Assembly (NCBI RefSeq): GCF_904846215.1
Contig: NZ_CAJGZK010000013.1
Coordinates: 21,335-85,334, forward strand
Direction: 5' to 3'
DNA length: 64,000 nucleotides
DNA from: Psychrobacter glacincola
Lineage (GTDB): Bacteria; Pseudomonadota; Gammaproteobacteria; Pseudomonadales; Moraxellaceae
Both the position numbers and the translations under genes were made by a program. The notes below the pieces were generated by a model that saw only the letters and a list, made by a program, of their open reading frames with translations, was not told the origin of the DNA and ran no database searches. This document shows, in pieces, positions 10,125 through 19,469 of this stretch (the first letter of the stretch is position 1; each line of letters begins with the position of its first letter).

Positions 10125-11144
10125 TTAACCTGCAAAATGTTGGTAACCCGTAAGATTGGGCCAAGTAGTGAATGGTGCGGGATGGGTTGGTGTGACTGGC
10201 TGTCCTTCATAATAAAGCTCAGGACGTAAATTCGTAGCAACATCTGTTTTGTTTGTCACTGCTATCACATCACCGATATAAGTCACAGTCGTATTACCAA
10301 TCGGCGGCTCGATATGAGAAGGCAAGGTAAAAGCCAGCTCATAATCATCGCCACCAGCCAGCTGACACAATAGCCGCTCAGATAAATCAACGCTTGCCAA
10401 GGGTTTACTAGTAGGCAGCTGCTCAAGATTCAATCGCATAGACACACCGCTTTGCTGACAGATATGACCAAGGTCTTGATACAGACCATCAGAGATATCT
10501 ATCATTGAAGTTGCACCAATTTTTGCTAATGTGGCACCTAAGCTAATACGTGGGGTTGGCATATGAAGTCGATGCGCCAGTTCAATACCGACAGCATTGT
10601 CAAGGTGATGTAGCGCATAACTGGCATCACCAAGTGTGCCTGATACATACACTTTATCACCGACTTGCGCTCCTGAACGATAAACAGCCGGAATATCTGC
10701 AGCTAGTAATCCTTGCGCGCTGACACTTAGTACTAAATTATCACTGCGCGTGGTATCACCGCCTATAAGGGTCACGCCAAATAACTGACAGGCATGAAAT
10801 AAACCTTTGGCAAATTCGGTCAGCCACTGCTCATTGGCAAGGCGCTGAGGTAATGCTAATGCCAGCAGAATACTATGCGCCGTGGCACCCATCGCCGCAA
10901 TGTCCGAGACGTTAACAGCTACTGCTTTATAACCAATCGCAAATGCCAGTTTATTCACCTGTTCCCAATCAGCGCTAAAGTGTCGACCTTGGACCAGCGT
11001 ATCAATGCAGCTGACCAAGCGCGAGCCTATAGGCAACGCCATCACTGCCGCATCATCACCGATGCCTTTTTCGACATCATTAGGCAAGGATTGTGCCGCT
11101 TGCATCTGTGAAAATATGCGCTCAATCAGCTCAAACTCATTCAT
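10125..11144 (-). CDS. thiL: Thiamine-monophosphate kinase
   Basis: ThiL phosphorylates thiamine monophosphate to the active cofactor thiamine pyrophosphate. The 339-residue protein follows the PurM/ThiL fold: FELIERIF at the start, GIGDDAAVM (metal and nucleotide binding) near residue 27, LIGGDTTRS near residue 125, and MIDISDGLYQDLGHI plus GGDDYELAFT further on. It begins two bases after the nusB stop and ends just before pgpA, so translation is probably coupled across the three genes. The C-terminal FTTWPNLTGYQHF matches the family's usual GWDHF-like ending. Confidence 0.96.
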   Translation of the reverse strand: MNEFELIERIFSQMQAAQSLPNDVEKGIGDDAAVMALPIGSRLVSCIDTLVQGRHFSADWEQVNKLAFAIGYKAVAVNVSDIAAMGATAHSILLALALPQRLANEQWLTEFAKGLFHACQLFGVTLIGGDTTRSDNLVLSVSAQGLLAADIPAVYRSGAQVGDKVYVSGTLGDASYALHHLDNAVGIELAHRLHMPTPRISLGATLAKIGATSMIDISDGLYQDLGHICQQSGVSMRLNLEQLPTSKPLASVDLSERLLCQLAGGDDYELAFTLPSHIEPPIGNTTVTYIGDVIAVTNKTDVATNLRPELYYEGQPVTPTHPAPFTTWPNLTGYQHFAG

Positions 11145-11146
11145 GG

Positions 11147-12247
11147 CTAGTCTTGGCTTTTTTCATCAGTATCGTTTAATTCAACGCTATCTGACTTATC
11201 ATCTTTTATATCAACATTAACTATCTTAGAATCAACTGATTCAACATCCGCTGCAGTATTGTCATTGCTGTCATTGCTGTCATTGCTGTCAGTGACGTCT
11301 TCTTCTACAGGCTTATCATTGACGATGTTTTCGGCACTAGCTGCAATATCGTTCGCTTTATCAGCGCTCACTGATTCAATGCTCACTGGTTCAATAATAG
11401 TTTCTTCAAGCGTATTTTGAGTATCGTTCTGCTTACTGGCTTTGTAATCAGTAATATTTGCCAAGGCTTTACTGGTGCTATTGCGTTTAACGCTGGCATT
11501 ATTGGCACTGATACGCTTTTTGCTTGAAGCCGTTGGTTTTTCTGTAATGGTATTCGTATCGGTGTCGGTACTGCTATTTGCACTGTTATCAGTTTTGACT
11601 ACAGGCTTAGCTGCTGCTTTTTGCGACGTACGTAGATTGGCTTTGCTATCGGCTTGTACTTCGAGATCGCGTAGCTCAATCGCCATTCTATCTAAGACGG
11701 CATTAATCAGTTTATGCGCATCTGTCGCGCCAAAGTGATTATTCAGCTTCATCGCCTCATCAAGCACCACTTTATACGGAATCTCTAAGCGATTTTGTAG
11801 CTCGTAAGCACCAATTAAAAGAATGGCGTGTTCAACCGTATCAAGTTTATCGATTTCACGATCGAGATGCTGACTAATAAGCGCATCTAGCGCCTCAATC
11901 TGCTCTGGAATATCGCGCATCATTTCATGGTAATAGCCAATATGTACGGTATGCATGGCATTGGTCGCGCGTGTACGAGCAGCAATATCATGCGGGGCAT
12001 TGGCCTTCCAGCCAAGCTTGCCATCGATATCAAAGCGGCGGTCAGTGACGAGCCATTCATATAGACCTTGCATGGCAAAGCGCCGCGCCTTACGGATAGC
12101 GGTGTGACTGGTCTTATAAGAAGACTCACTCATATCAAAGGTTTGATCGCCCGCACTGCTGCTCGCGATACGCGTGGCTTCAGCTTGTTGGTCATTAACT
12201 TGTGCGGTTTTCGCAGCACTAATAGCGCGCTTGAGTTGGTCAGTCAT
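11147..12247 (-). CDS. nusB: Transcription antitermination factor NusB with long C-terminal tail
   Basis: NusB binds boxA RNA with NusE (S10) and supports rRNA antitermination. The NusB fold is at about residues 50-195: [48 protein letters not shown] and [10 protein letters not shown]. Typical NusB is about 140-150 residues, but this one has 366. The extra is an N-terminal stretch of about 50 residues and a C-terminal tail of about 165 residues that is polar, rich in Ser/Asn/Asp/Lys, and includes a tandem SND repeat. The tail looks disordered. Another ATG at 12133 (residue 39, MSESSYK) is a possible start; neither has a good ribosome site. It sits between ribH and thiL. Confidence 0.93.
   Translation of the reverse strand: MTDQLKRAISAAKTAQVNDQQAEATRIASSSAGDQTFDMSESSYKTSHTAIRKARRFAMQGLYEWLVTDRRFDIDGKLGWKANAPHDIAARTRATNAMHTVHIGYYHEMMRDIPEQIEALDALISQHLDREIDKLDTVEHAILLIGAYELQNRLEIPYKVVLDEAMKLNNHFGATDAHKLINAVLDRMAIELRDLEVQADSKANLRTSQKAAAKPVVKTDNSANSSTDTDTNTITEKPTASSKKRISANNASVKRNSTSKALANITDYKASKQNDTQNTLEETIIEPVSIESVSADKANDIAASAENIVNDKPVEEDVTDSNDSNDSNDNTAADVESVDSKIVNVDIKDDKSDSVELNDTDEKSQD
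11261..11297. repeat. Short tandem repeat inside nusB
   Basis: The 9-bp unit TGTCATTGC is repeated about three times, followed by TGTCAGTGAC. It encodes the SND-repeat in the NusB tail. The unit is a multiple of three, so changes in copy number would keep the frame. Confidence 0.7.
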
Positions 12248-12481
12248 AAGGGGTCTATACCTAATTCTAAAGTAATAAGTTTTAAGATAATAAGTTTAAA
12301 AATAAAATGTTAAATAGTAGTCGGCTGGCAAATTTTACCAGTCAGTTTTGGAAATGGCTGTTCGATAATAATGTCAAATACTAATGCTAATATTGAGTGC
12401 TGAGGGCTATCGTTATAACCATAGCCCCATCTCAAACCATAAATAATATTTTTTAATAAGTGCAGCTAGCCGCGAGAGCAA

Positions 12482-13003
12482 TTAAGCGTCATCACTACTA
12501 TCATCGATATCTAGCTGTGACAGTACAGCAAGCATCTCTAACACAACCATAGCCGCTTCTGAGCCTTTATTACCAGCTTTAGTACCCGCACGCTCAATCG
12601 CTTGCTCGATACTGTCGGTCGTCAATACACCATTTGCTACAGGAATATTATAATCAATGGCAACACTGCTCAAGCCTTTAGCAGATTCACTTGCGACAAA
12701 GTCAAAATGCGGCGTGCTACCACGGATAATCGCACCCAAAGCAACAATAGCGTCAAAGCGATCAGACTCAGCAGCGCGCTGGGCAACCAATGGCAACTCA
12801 AACGCACCAGGTACACGAATGACAGTAATGTTGCTACCCAATACGCCATGACGAAGCAATGCATCAATCGCGCCATCAACCAATGACTCAACGACAAAAC
12901 CGTTAAAACGTCCAACGACGATACCGATACGCACGTCTTCATTCTGATGTAAATTGCCATCAATATGGGTCACGTTATTGCGTTGCTGTTGTAAATTTGA
13001 CAT
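12482..13003 (-). CDS. ribH: 6,7-dimethyl-8-ribityllumazine synthase
   Basis: RibH condenses the ribulose-5-phosphate-derived C4 unit with the pyrimidine intermediate to form lumazine, the penultimate step of riboflavin synthesis, and usually forms a large capsid-like oligomer. The 173-residue protein shows [19 protein letters not shown] near residue 30, [12 protein letters not shown] near residue 65 and [16 protein letters not shown] near residue 90, with the catalytic His in PHFDFV. An N-terminal extension of about 20 residues and an acidic tail ([10 protein letters not shown]) are extra. It is the first gene of the minus-strand ribH-nusB-thiL-pgpA series. A 234-bp gap before nusB leaves room for a separate nusB promoter. 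Confidence 0.96.
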   Translation of the reverse strand: MSNLQQQRNNVTHIDGNLHQNEDVRIGIVVGRFNGFVVESLVDGAIDALLRHGVLGSNITVIRVPGAFELPLVAQRAAESDRFDAIVALGAIIRGSTPHFDFVASESAKGLSSVAIDYNIPVANGVLTTDSIEQAIERAGTKAGNKGSEAAMVVLEMLAVLSQLDIDDSSDDA

Positions 13004-13089
13004 AAAAGATCCTTTGCCGAATGGGCTTTTAATAGAAATATAGGGATAAATAAGGAGTTAAGTATATTGCTAGGTTCAAACCGCCTATT

Positions 13090-13137
13090 TAACTGGCTAG
13101 TGATTAGATAAATTAACTGGTTAGTGACCAGATAAAT
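13090..13137. repeat. 24-bp direct repeat between hisF and ribH
   Basis: Two adjacent 24-bp units, both starting TAACTGG and ending AGATAAAT, differ at three positions. They lie in the 224-bp gap upstream of ribH. Their position would suit a regulatory site, but nothing else supports that. Confidence 0.6.
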
Positions 13138-13227
13138 AGGCAATTAAATGAACGAAAATCAAATGATAATAAGCAGTTAGCGCTATGATAACATTTTTTG
13201 CAGCTGCATTTGCATTTTACAAAGGCG

Positions 13228-14010
13228 TTATAAGCGCATTTGTATGCCTTGCGCTGCCATATATTCTTTGGCTTCCTGAACGGTATACTCGCCAAAGTGA
13301 AAAATACTGGCGGCAAGTACGGCATCGACGCCACCTTCTAATACCCCTTCGGCTAAATGCTGTAAATTACCGACGCCGCCGGAGGCAATAACAGGGATAT
13401 TTACTTGGCTGGTAATTTGCTTCATCAGTGCCAAGTCATAGCCTTTTTTGGTACCATCGCCGTCCATTGAGGTGACCAGTAATTCACCAGCGCCAAGTTC
13501 AGCCATTTTGCTTGCCCAAGCAACGGCATCGATACCGGTTGGCTTACGTCCACCGTGAGTAAAAATCTCCCAACGTGGCATGATAATACCTTCAACCTCG
13601 ATATCCGCGACGCGTTTGGCATCGATAGCCACAACGATACATTGATTACCAAACTTCTGAGACGCTTCACCGACGAACTCAGGGGTAAATACGGCTGCTG
13701 AGTTAATCGCCACTTTATCGGCGCCTGCATTGAGCAAATTGCGAATATCGGCGATTTTACGCACACCGCCACCGACGGTTAATGGGACAAATACCGTTTC
13801 TGCCATACGCTCAACCGTATGATAGGTGGTATCGCGCTCATCGTTGGTGGCGGTAATGTCTAAAAAAGTAATCTCATCAGCGCCTTGTTCGTTGTAGCGC
13901 TTGGCGACTTCGACGGGATCTCCAGCGTCTTTAATATCGACAAACTGTACGCCTTTGACCACGCGACCATTATCAACGTCCAAACAAGGAATGATACGCT
14001 TTGCTAACAT
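13228..14010 (-). CDS. hisF: Imidazole glycerol phosphate synthase, cyclase subunit
   Basis: HisF receives ammonia from the HisH glutaminase and closes the imidazole ring in histidine synthesis. The ATG at 14010 gives the canonical [20 protein letters not shown] start and has AAGGTG nine bases upstream. An in-frame GTG at 14022 is less likely. The 260-residue TIM barrel shows both catalytic aspartates, in PCLDVD near residue 10 and in [12 protein letters not shown] near residue 130, plus the phosphate-binding IASGGVGN and AASIFHFGE near the end. hisH and the other his genes are not in the window, so it is isolated here. It is divergently oriented to thrB. Confidence 0.97.
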   Translation of the reverse strand: MLAKRIIPCLDVDNGRVVKGVQFVDIKDAGDPVEVAKRYNEQGADEITFLDITATNDERDTTYHTVERMAETVFVPLTVGGGVRKIADIRNLLNAGADKVAINSAAVFTPEFVGEASQKFGNQCIVVAIDAKRVADIEVEGIIMPRWEIFTHGGRKPTGIDAVAWASKMAELGAGELLVTSMDGDGTKKGYDLALMKQITSQVNIPVIASGGVGNLQHLAEGVLEGGVDAVLAASIFHFGEYTVQEAKEYMAAQGIQMRL

Positions 14011-14198
14011 AGGGTCTTTCACCTTATAATCAATTCATTCAATGCGCTAGTCTAGCAAAATCACCGCCATCTCAGGCAGGTTTTCGCAAGATTAATGTGC
14101 TTTTCGCTATCGTTTGCTCATGCGCGTTACAATTGTCGCCATTGCTGTTTACATTCAGCCTATTTAACTTTTTATTTAATTGCCAAAAGTGAGATGTC

Positions 14199-15368
14199 AT
14201 GTCCGTCTATACCCAGTTAACCAATGATCAGTTTGCCGCCTTTTGCCAACGTTTTGGCGTCTCGTTTGCGCGTGCGATTCCGATTACCCAAGGTATCAAA
14301 AACTCTAACTGGTTTATTCAGACGACTGACGATGTGGATGGCGCGCACTCTTATGTGTTTACGCTATTTGAGGAGCGTCCACCGGAAGATATCGAAAAAA
14401 TGGCGATTATCTTAAATCAATTGGATGGTAAATTGCCGGTAGCGGCGCCGTTATCACTCGTTGATAGTGCAGAAAAATGTTATGTTATTCAGTATGATAA
14501 TAAAGCCATTACGCTAGTGCCATGTTTGGCAGGCTTGCATCCACAGCAGACCACGCAAGCGATGTGTCATGAGATTGGCGCCGCTTTAGCGCTGCTTCAT
14601 GAGACGTTGCAAGCACTACAGCCAAGCGAACAATATGGCGTACCTTTGTATCCGTGGAGTGATGTGCGCGACCGTGAAAGTCAGTTCATGCCATCTGACG
14701 AAGCTAAGCTGATGAGTGATATTTGGCAGTCTTATACAGATTTGCCGCTTGCAACTTTACCAAAAGGCTTATGTCATCTAGATATGTTTGCTGACAATAC
14801 TTTATGGGACTTATCGTTAACGAATAGCCAAAAAGACGAAGAGCGTCTGACAGGTCTATTGGACTTTACCGAAGTCAGCGTTGAGCATTATGTGATGGAT
14901 ATTGCCATTACCATTAATGACTTTTGTACCACGTGGGGCGATGCTGAGCAAGGCGAGTCGGTGAATTTTGACCGCAGCAAAATGGCGGCCTTTTTACAAG
15001 GCTATGAATCTAAGCGCACACTTGGTGAAGATGAAAAACGCGCCTTGCCAGTGATGCTCGCCAAAGCAGCAGTTATTTTTTGGTTATTACGCCTAAATGT
15101 CATTCATTACAATCGTACCGAAGGGCGTACCGGCGATAATATCATGGTCAAAAACCCTGACTTGATGAAGCGATTGGCGGCTTATCATTGGTCACATGTC
15201 GTAAAAGCGCAAAATACGGTATTTGCATTGCTAGATAATACGCTCGTGTCTCAGAAAGACACTCAAATAGTGGGCATTTTTAGCAATAGCACCCAAGCTG
15301 AACAAGCGCGTGATAAATTAAGCAATAGCAGTGAGTTTGTCATTAAAGAATATACGCTCGATCAATGA
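14199..15368 (+). CDS. thrB: Homoserine kinase (APH/choline kinase-like fold)
   Basis: This enzyme phosphorylates homoserine on the route to threonine. It is the ThrB type found in pseudomonads and relatives, with an aminoglycoside phosphotransferase fold instead of the GHMP fold of E. coli ThrB. It opens with MSVYTQLTNDQFAAFCQRF and then ITQGIKNSNWFIQT. The catalytic loop is CHLDMFADNTLW near residue 190, followed by LLDFTEVSVEHYVMDIA, the metal-binding segment. The kinase part ends near residue 330. The remaining 60 or so residues (including DTQIVGIFSNSTQAEQARDKL) are an unusual extension that may be a small extra domain. A DUF2007-like gene follows 51 bp downstream. Confidence 0.92.
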   Translation: MSVYTQLTNDQFAAFCQRFGVSFARAIPITQGIKNSNWFIQTTDDVDGAHSYVFTLFEERPPEDIEKMAIILNQLDGKLPVAAPLSLVDSAEKCYVIQYDNKAITLVPCLAGLHPQQTTQAMCHEIGAALALLHETLQALQPSEQYGVPLYPWSDVRDRESQFMPSDEAKLMSDIWQSYTDLPLATLPKGLCHLDMFADNTLWDLSLTNSQKDEERLTGLLDFTEVSVEHYVMDIAITINDFCTTWGDAEQGESVNFDRSKMAAFLQGYESKRTLGEDEKRALPVMLAKAAVIFWLLRLNVIHYNRTEGRTGDNIMVKNPDLMKRLAAYHWSHVVKAQNTVFALLDNTLVSQKDTQIVGIFSNSTQAEQARDKLSNSSEFVIKEYTLDQ

Positions 15369-15419
15369 GTATAAGTTGTTTTCGATTAATTTTGTATCAA
15401 AAACTATAAAGGCGATCCT

Positions 15420-15752
15420 ATGACCGATCACGTTGATAACTGGCACAAACTGGCACGCTACGATACCAATATGCAAGGCGAGCTGCATGCCAATCTGTTG
15501 CGTAACAACGGTATCACGGTTTCTCTACAACCGCTAAGCGCCATTCCAGGGATGAATTCTGGTGTCGTTCTATGGGTAGAAAACACGGACTTAGCACAAG
15601 CGCAGCGCATCCTAAATGGTGTTGAAAGCGACGACAATACTGGGGCGGATTTATTGGCTAGTATGAGTGATGTCGAACTTGGTATTGGGTCAGGCAGTCA
15701 GCTCAATCATGGCGCAGCAGACAATCACTATAATAAAGGCGGTAAAGCATAA
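15420..15752 (+). CDS. DUF2007-like small protein
   Basis: A 110-residue soluble protein. The segment KLARYDTNMQGELHANLLRNNGI, followed by VVLWVENTDLAQAQRIL, has the layout of DUF2007 (putative signal-transducing) domains, in which a short beta-alpha-beta unit recognises an unknown partner. The last 35 or so residues are polar and Gly/Asn-rich and are probably flexible. AAGG lies upstream of the ATG. The next gene begins immediately after the stop (15753), so it is coupled to the class II amidotransferase gene. The function is unknown. Confidence 0.75.
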   Translation: MTDHVDNWHKLARYDTNMQGELHANLLRNNGITVSLQPLSAIPGMNSGVVLWVENTDLAQAQRILNGVESDDNTGADLLASMSDVELGIGSGSQLNHGAADNHYNKGGKA

Positions 15753-16676
15753 ATGTGTCAACTCTTAGGTATGAACTGTAATACCCCAACGGATATTGGT
15801 TTTAGCTTTGCAGGGTTTCGTCGTCGCGGTGGTATGACGGACAGCCATGAAGATGGCTTTGGTATTGCGTTTTTTGAACGTAGCGACTGCTCGAATAATG
15901 ACCGCTTGAATAATAAAAAGTCGGACAATGCCTCGACTGGTCTGCGTTTATTCCATGATAATAAACCAAGCCATTTATCGCCTGTTGCCGATTTGGTCAA
16001 TAACTATCCGATCAAAGCCATAAATGTTATCGCGCATATTCGTAAAGCCACGCAAGGGCAGAATTGCTTGGCAAATACTCATCCTTTCGTTCGTGAAGTT
16101 TGGGGCGAGCAGTGGGTGTTTGCTCATAACGGGCAGATGAACAGCGAGTTTATTAAACGCTGTCAGCGCTTGCAAGATAATGGTAACGCGACGCATTGCC
16201 AGCCAGTCGGCTCAACCGACTCTGAAATGGCGTTTTGTTATTTGGTCAATCGCCTGAAAAGTAGCTTTAAAACGCGCCCTGATGACCAAACACTGTTTAA
16301 TTTTTTGACCACCCAATGCCGTTATTTATCGGCTAATGGATTGTTTAATTGTTTGATATCAAACGGCAGATGGCAATTAGCCTATGCTGGGAGCTTATTG
16401 TTTTATCTGACTCGCCAAGCGCCGTTTGGCGAGGCAAAACTGGCTGATGATGATTTGGCGATTAATTTTGGCGACGTCACTACAGATAAAGACAAAGTCA
16501 CGATACTAGTGACTGTGCCATTGACTGAAAATGAGAAATGGCAACAGCTGGCGGTCAATGAATGCTTGATATTTCAAGATGGTGATATTCTGTTTAAAGA
16601 CAGCCCAAGTCAGCGTAAGTTTTTGACAATTGAGGAAGGGGTTGCGGTGGCACGGGCGGTTGGAGCGAGTGTTTAA
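15753..16676 (+). CDS. Class II glutamine amidotransferase (YafJ-like)
   Basis: A 307-residue protein whose second residue is the nucleophilic cysteine (MCQLLGMNCN), as in Ntn-type glutaminases. DGFGIAFFE near residue 35, VIAHIRKATQG near residue 90 and FAHNGQMN near residue 128 match the E. coli YafJ group. No synthase domain follows, so the acceptor of the ammonia is unknown. A short Asn/Asp/Lys insertion at about residues 46-63 is extra. It directly follows the DUF2007-like gene. It converges on the ychJ-like gene with only ten bases between the two stops and no visible terminator. Confidence 0.88.
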   Translation: MCQLLGMNCNTPTDIGFSFAGFRRRGGMTDSHEDGFGIAFFERSDCSNNDRLNNKKSDNASTGLRLFHDNKPSHLSPVADLVNNYPIKAINVIAHIRKATQGQNCLANTHPFVREVWGEQWVFAHNGQMNSEFIKRCQRLQDNGNATHCQPVGSTDSEMAFCYLVNRLKSSFKTRPDDQTLFNFLTTQCRYLSANGLFNCLISNGRWQLAYAGSLLFYLTRQAPFGEAKLADDDLAINFGDVTTDKDKVTILVTVPLTENEKWQQLAVNECLIFQDGDILFKDSPSQRKFLTIEEGVAVARAVGASV

Positions 16677-16686
16677 AGTTAGACTA

Positions 16687-17265
16687 CTACCCCAAATAAA
16701 CCCCACAACAGCGCTTAAACTTCTCTCCAGAGCCGCAAATACACGGCTGTTTCTGACTGATATTCATCTCGACCGTTGAGTCTAAAAAATACCAGCGCGC
16801 ATCATTATTAGCTTTGCTTTTCATTTGTACAAAAGCAGACAGCTCATGATGCGCCTGCAAGCCGTCAGGTATATTAAAATAAGCCTTAAACTCAACCTGC
16901 GCATGGCGTTTGCCTAGCTTTGGCGTATGCGCGACTATTTCTAATCCTGCCCAATCTGTCTCTTTTGCCCACGACTCAATCGCCTGAATATCCAACAATT
17001 TTTGCTGTGCAGGTAGTGTGGTCTGGACAATATATTCTGGCTTGACCAAGACAAAGGCGCTATAACGCGACCGCATTAGACGCTCAGCAGAATCCGCTTT
17101 TGTACCTTTTGCTTTGTCAGTTTCTTCATTAGCTTCTTCATTAGCTTCTTTGTCACATATGCCATCATGATAAGGCTGACAGCAATCGCTATAAAGTAAC
17201 GGTGCGCTTATAACGTTCGATGACGGATTAATTTGGCAAGGGCAGGTCTGTGTAGAAAGTTGCAT
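16687..17265 (-). CDS. YchJ-like SEC-C motif protein
   Basis: A 192-residue cytoplasmic protein with two cysteine clusters. The N-terminal one is CPCQ with SDCCQPYH, and the C-terminal one is the SEC-C zinc motif PCICGSGEKFKRCCG. The middle part, LMRSRYSAFVLVKPEYIVQTT, is the UPF0225/YchJ domain (NTF2-like fold). A Glu/Lys/Thr-rich stretch between residues 40 and 60 is an insertion made of near-repeats (NEEANEET). Proteins of this family are uncharacterised; zinc binding is inferred from the motif. Confidence 0.9.
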   Translation of the reverse strand: MQLSTQTCPCQINPSSNVISAPLLYSDCCQPYHDGICDKEANEEANEETDKAKGTKADSAERLMRSRYSAFVLVKPEYIVQTTLPAQQKLLDIQAIESWAKETDWAGLEIVAHTPKLGKRHAQVEFKAYFNIPDGLQAHHELSAFVQMKSKANNDARWYFLDSTVEMNISQKQPCICGSGEKFKRCCGVYLG

Positions 17266-17309
17266 GTTTAACTCTCATTATCGTCTTGAATTTAGCATTT
17301 CTATAAGTT

Positions 17310-18026
17310 TTAACGGTACATGTTTTCTATCATTTCTGGTAAAAGACCGACTTTAAGCTGAGCCCAAGGCATTGGGTCACGCAGCTGCTGCCAAAACGCA
17401 TCAAACGGTGGCGCAAAAAATACCAGTAGCGCAAGTACTGCATAGAGCAGCAGATACCACCATTTATCTTTATGCTGATAAAACTTCATCGCCGTGCCTG
17501 ATGAGCGCTTCATTTTCATGCCCATCAAATTGACGCTATATAGCTCGTCTAATGCCAAATGCACCATCGCCCCACCGAATAAAAACAAGCCGTAGAACCA
17601 GCTAGCCGTTAACGGTAAGTTTAAAATACTATAGCTTAAATAAGTTAGCCCAAGCCCCAGTATGGCCATATATGGCACAGAGTGAATCACGCCGCGATGC
17701 ACGGTCATATTGGTAAAAATAGAGAACACTACATAACGCATAAAGCCGTAGCCCGCCAGCCATAACGCTATCAGTGCCAGTAAACTCAGCTCGCTACGCC
17801 AATGCATGACCAAACCAAACGCAAAGATAAACGAGGTAATATTAAAGCCAAGTTTAATCGGTGTTGAGTTATCAGAATCCAAATCGGGCAATAATCCCCC
17901 GATGGTACCGAGCGCCACGCACATCAAAAACCCAGAATCATCAATCAATCCGGCTTTATAAACCGTCAAACTCAGCGTACCACTGACCATGAATGCGACA
18001 TTTAAGTGGGTATTAAAATTTGCCAT
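17310..18026 (-). CDS. YdjM-like membrane metal-dependent hydrolase
   Basis: A 238-residue membrane protein with about five hydrophobic helices. MANFNTHLNVAF at the start and GLLPDLDSDNSTP near residue 43 are the metal-binding signatures of the YdjM/LexA-regulated hydrolase family (PF04307). MTVHRGVIHSVPYMAILGLG near residue 107 and VHLALDELYSVNLMGMKMKR near residue 155 supply further His and Asp residues. Members are often called membrane-bound hydrolases, but no substrate is established. It is probably monocistronic. Confidence 0.85.
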   Translation of the reverse strand: MANFNTHLNVAFMVSGTLSLTVYKAGLIDDSGFLMCVALGTIGGLLPDLDSDNSTPIKLGFNITSFIFAFGLVMHWRSELSLLALIALWLAGYGFMRYVVFSIFTNMTVHRGVIHSVPYMAILGLGLTYLSYSILNLPLTASWFYGLFLFGGAMVHLALDELYSVNLMGMKMKRSSGTAMKFYQHKDKWWYLLLYAVLALLVFFAPPFDAFWQQLRDPMPWAQLKVGLLPEMIENMYR

Positions 18027-18140
18027 AAAAACTCATCAATAAATAGCGCGCGAAAACGGTATTTCGAGCCGCTCGTCTAGCCGTAAAAAAGCGCTCCATG
18101 ATACCATAGACAAGCCAGTCGTCTAATAGAGATAATAAAT

Positions 18141-19166
18141 ATGACCGCCACTTATTTACCTGTTAAAACCGATTTCCATGCCTCTTGTGATGCACCTTTT
18201 GATACTGATTTTAATAAGCCGTCTGTATTTGATAGTAAACTTGATGACAGCTTTGCAGCCATTGACTGGCAAGCGCCATGGCTATGTCATTTAAACCAGT
18301 TAAGCTATATTAGTAAAGGCATCACACACCTCAGTGTCTTAAGAGATGATTGTGCTCAGCCAGATAACAACAAAAATACGCCCAATATCATCGCCAAGGT
18401 TTTAAATGTAGGATTGCAGCAACAGGTTGACAGCTTGCAACAGTCGCTGCCGCAAACCAAACCTGCGCTGAATAACCACCCCCAAACCTTGAGGTTTGTC
18501 TCGCAAGATGCATTGCCAGAAGGCGAGGCGTACGAAAGCTTTATCGCCACGACTGGCAATATTCCAACGCGTGATAACTTGCATGACTTATTTAACGGCA
18601 GTATTTGGCTGACTTTTCCCAAAACCAAAGCGCTGCTCAACTACTATCATATGCTTGAGATTGATCGGCAGGGTATTGGGAGCAGTCGCGGGCGTGTCCG
18701 CGATACCATCACGGTATTTGATGAAAACGGTGCAGTGTTAGTGACGTCTGAGCCTCGTATTGGTGAAGCATTGATTGACTTTGATTGGCAGGCAAGTTTG
18801 GTAGAGCCGCGTGCGCAGTGGGAAAGTCCAAAACAACTTGATGGAAACGCTCAAGCTGCGGTTTATGTTTTTGGTCATGCGCTGCTTGAGAAGCTACTAC
18901 AACCGCGCAAAGCGTTATGCGCCCATAGTATCGTTATCTATGTGACCCAAGAATTTTTTGCCTTAACGCTAGCTGAGCGTATCTGTTATTTAGATCAGAA
19001 AGTAGCTGATTATATGGATACCTTATTATCTCAATCGGATGTGACAGCGCGCAAATTGTCTCCATTACCTATTTTGGGTGTGCCATACTTTTGGGCTGAA
19101 AATGCCACTCCTAGCTTTTATGAGGACAGCCAAGTGTTTCGAAGTGGTCGCCGTAAGAAAATATAA
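18141..19166 (+). CDS. DUF3025-family protein
   Basis: A 341-residue soluble protein. The central part LRFVSQDALPEGEAYESFI followed by TGNIPTRDNLHDLFNGSIWL matches DUF3025, and KALLNYYHMLEI and GRVRDTITVFDENGAVL continue the domain. The TRDNLHD stretch carries conserved polar residues that could be catalytic, but no activity is known for the family. It reads towards acnA with a 303-bp gap, so it is probably a separate transcript. Confidence 0.82.
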   Translation: MTATYLPVKTDFHASCDAPFDTDFNKPSVFDSKLDDSFAAIDWQAPWLCHLNQLSYISKGITHLSVLRDDCAQPDNNKNTPNIIAKVLNVGLQQQVDSLQQSLPQTKPALNNHPQTLRFVSQDALPEGEAYESFIATTGNIPTRDNLHDLFNGSIWLTFPKTKALLNYYHMLEIDRQGIGSSRGRVRDTITVFDENGAVLVTSEPRIGEALIDFDWQASLVEPRAQWESPKQLDGNAQAAVYVFGHALLEKLLQPRKALCAHSIVIYVTQEFFALTLAERICYLDQKVADYMDTLLSQSDVTARKLSPLPILGVPYFWAENATPSFYEDSQVFRSGRRKKI

Positions 19167-19469
19167 ATGAATTTACTGATTTAAATGCTTAAGCTATTGT
19201 CACAGTTACTATTCTGCCACGATTCTCTAACCAGTTGGCGTTAACAAATCTATGCTAATTTGTTATGGTTATAGCAAGTTATTGTTAACAGTGCTTGTTA
19301 TCTACGCCTTATATCCTTGGCGCTACTCATTTAATCAAATATTTCTATTAGCTGTTTTTTAAGAAAATACAAATTTACTATGACAAAAAATTTACTGCAT
19401 TAACGCATTTAGCCACCTGTTATCAATACGGATTTCATAATAGTTCACAACATAGATAAGGAAGCTACC
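19167..19469. other. Upstream region of acnA
   Basis: This 303-bp gap has no coding frame of note. It is AT-rich and includes a pair of similar segments around TTATGGTTATAGCAAG and TTATTGTTAACAGTGC. The acnA ribosome site (AAGGAAG) is at its right end. A promoter is expected here, but I could not fix its -35 and -10 boxes. Confidence 0.5.
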
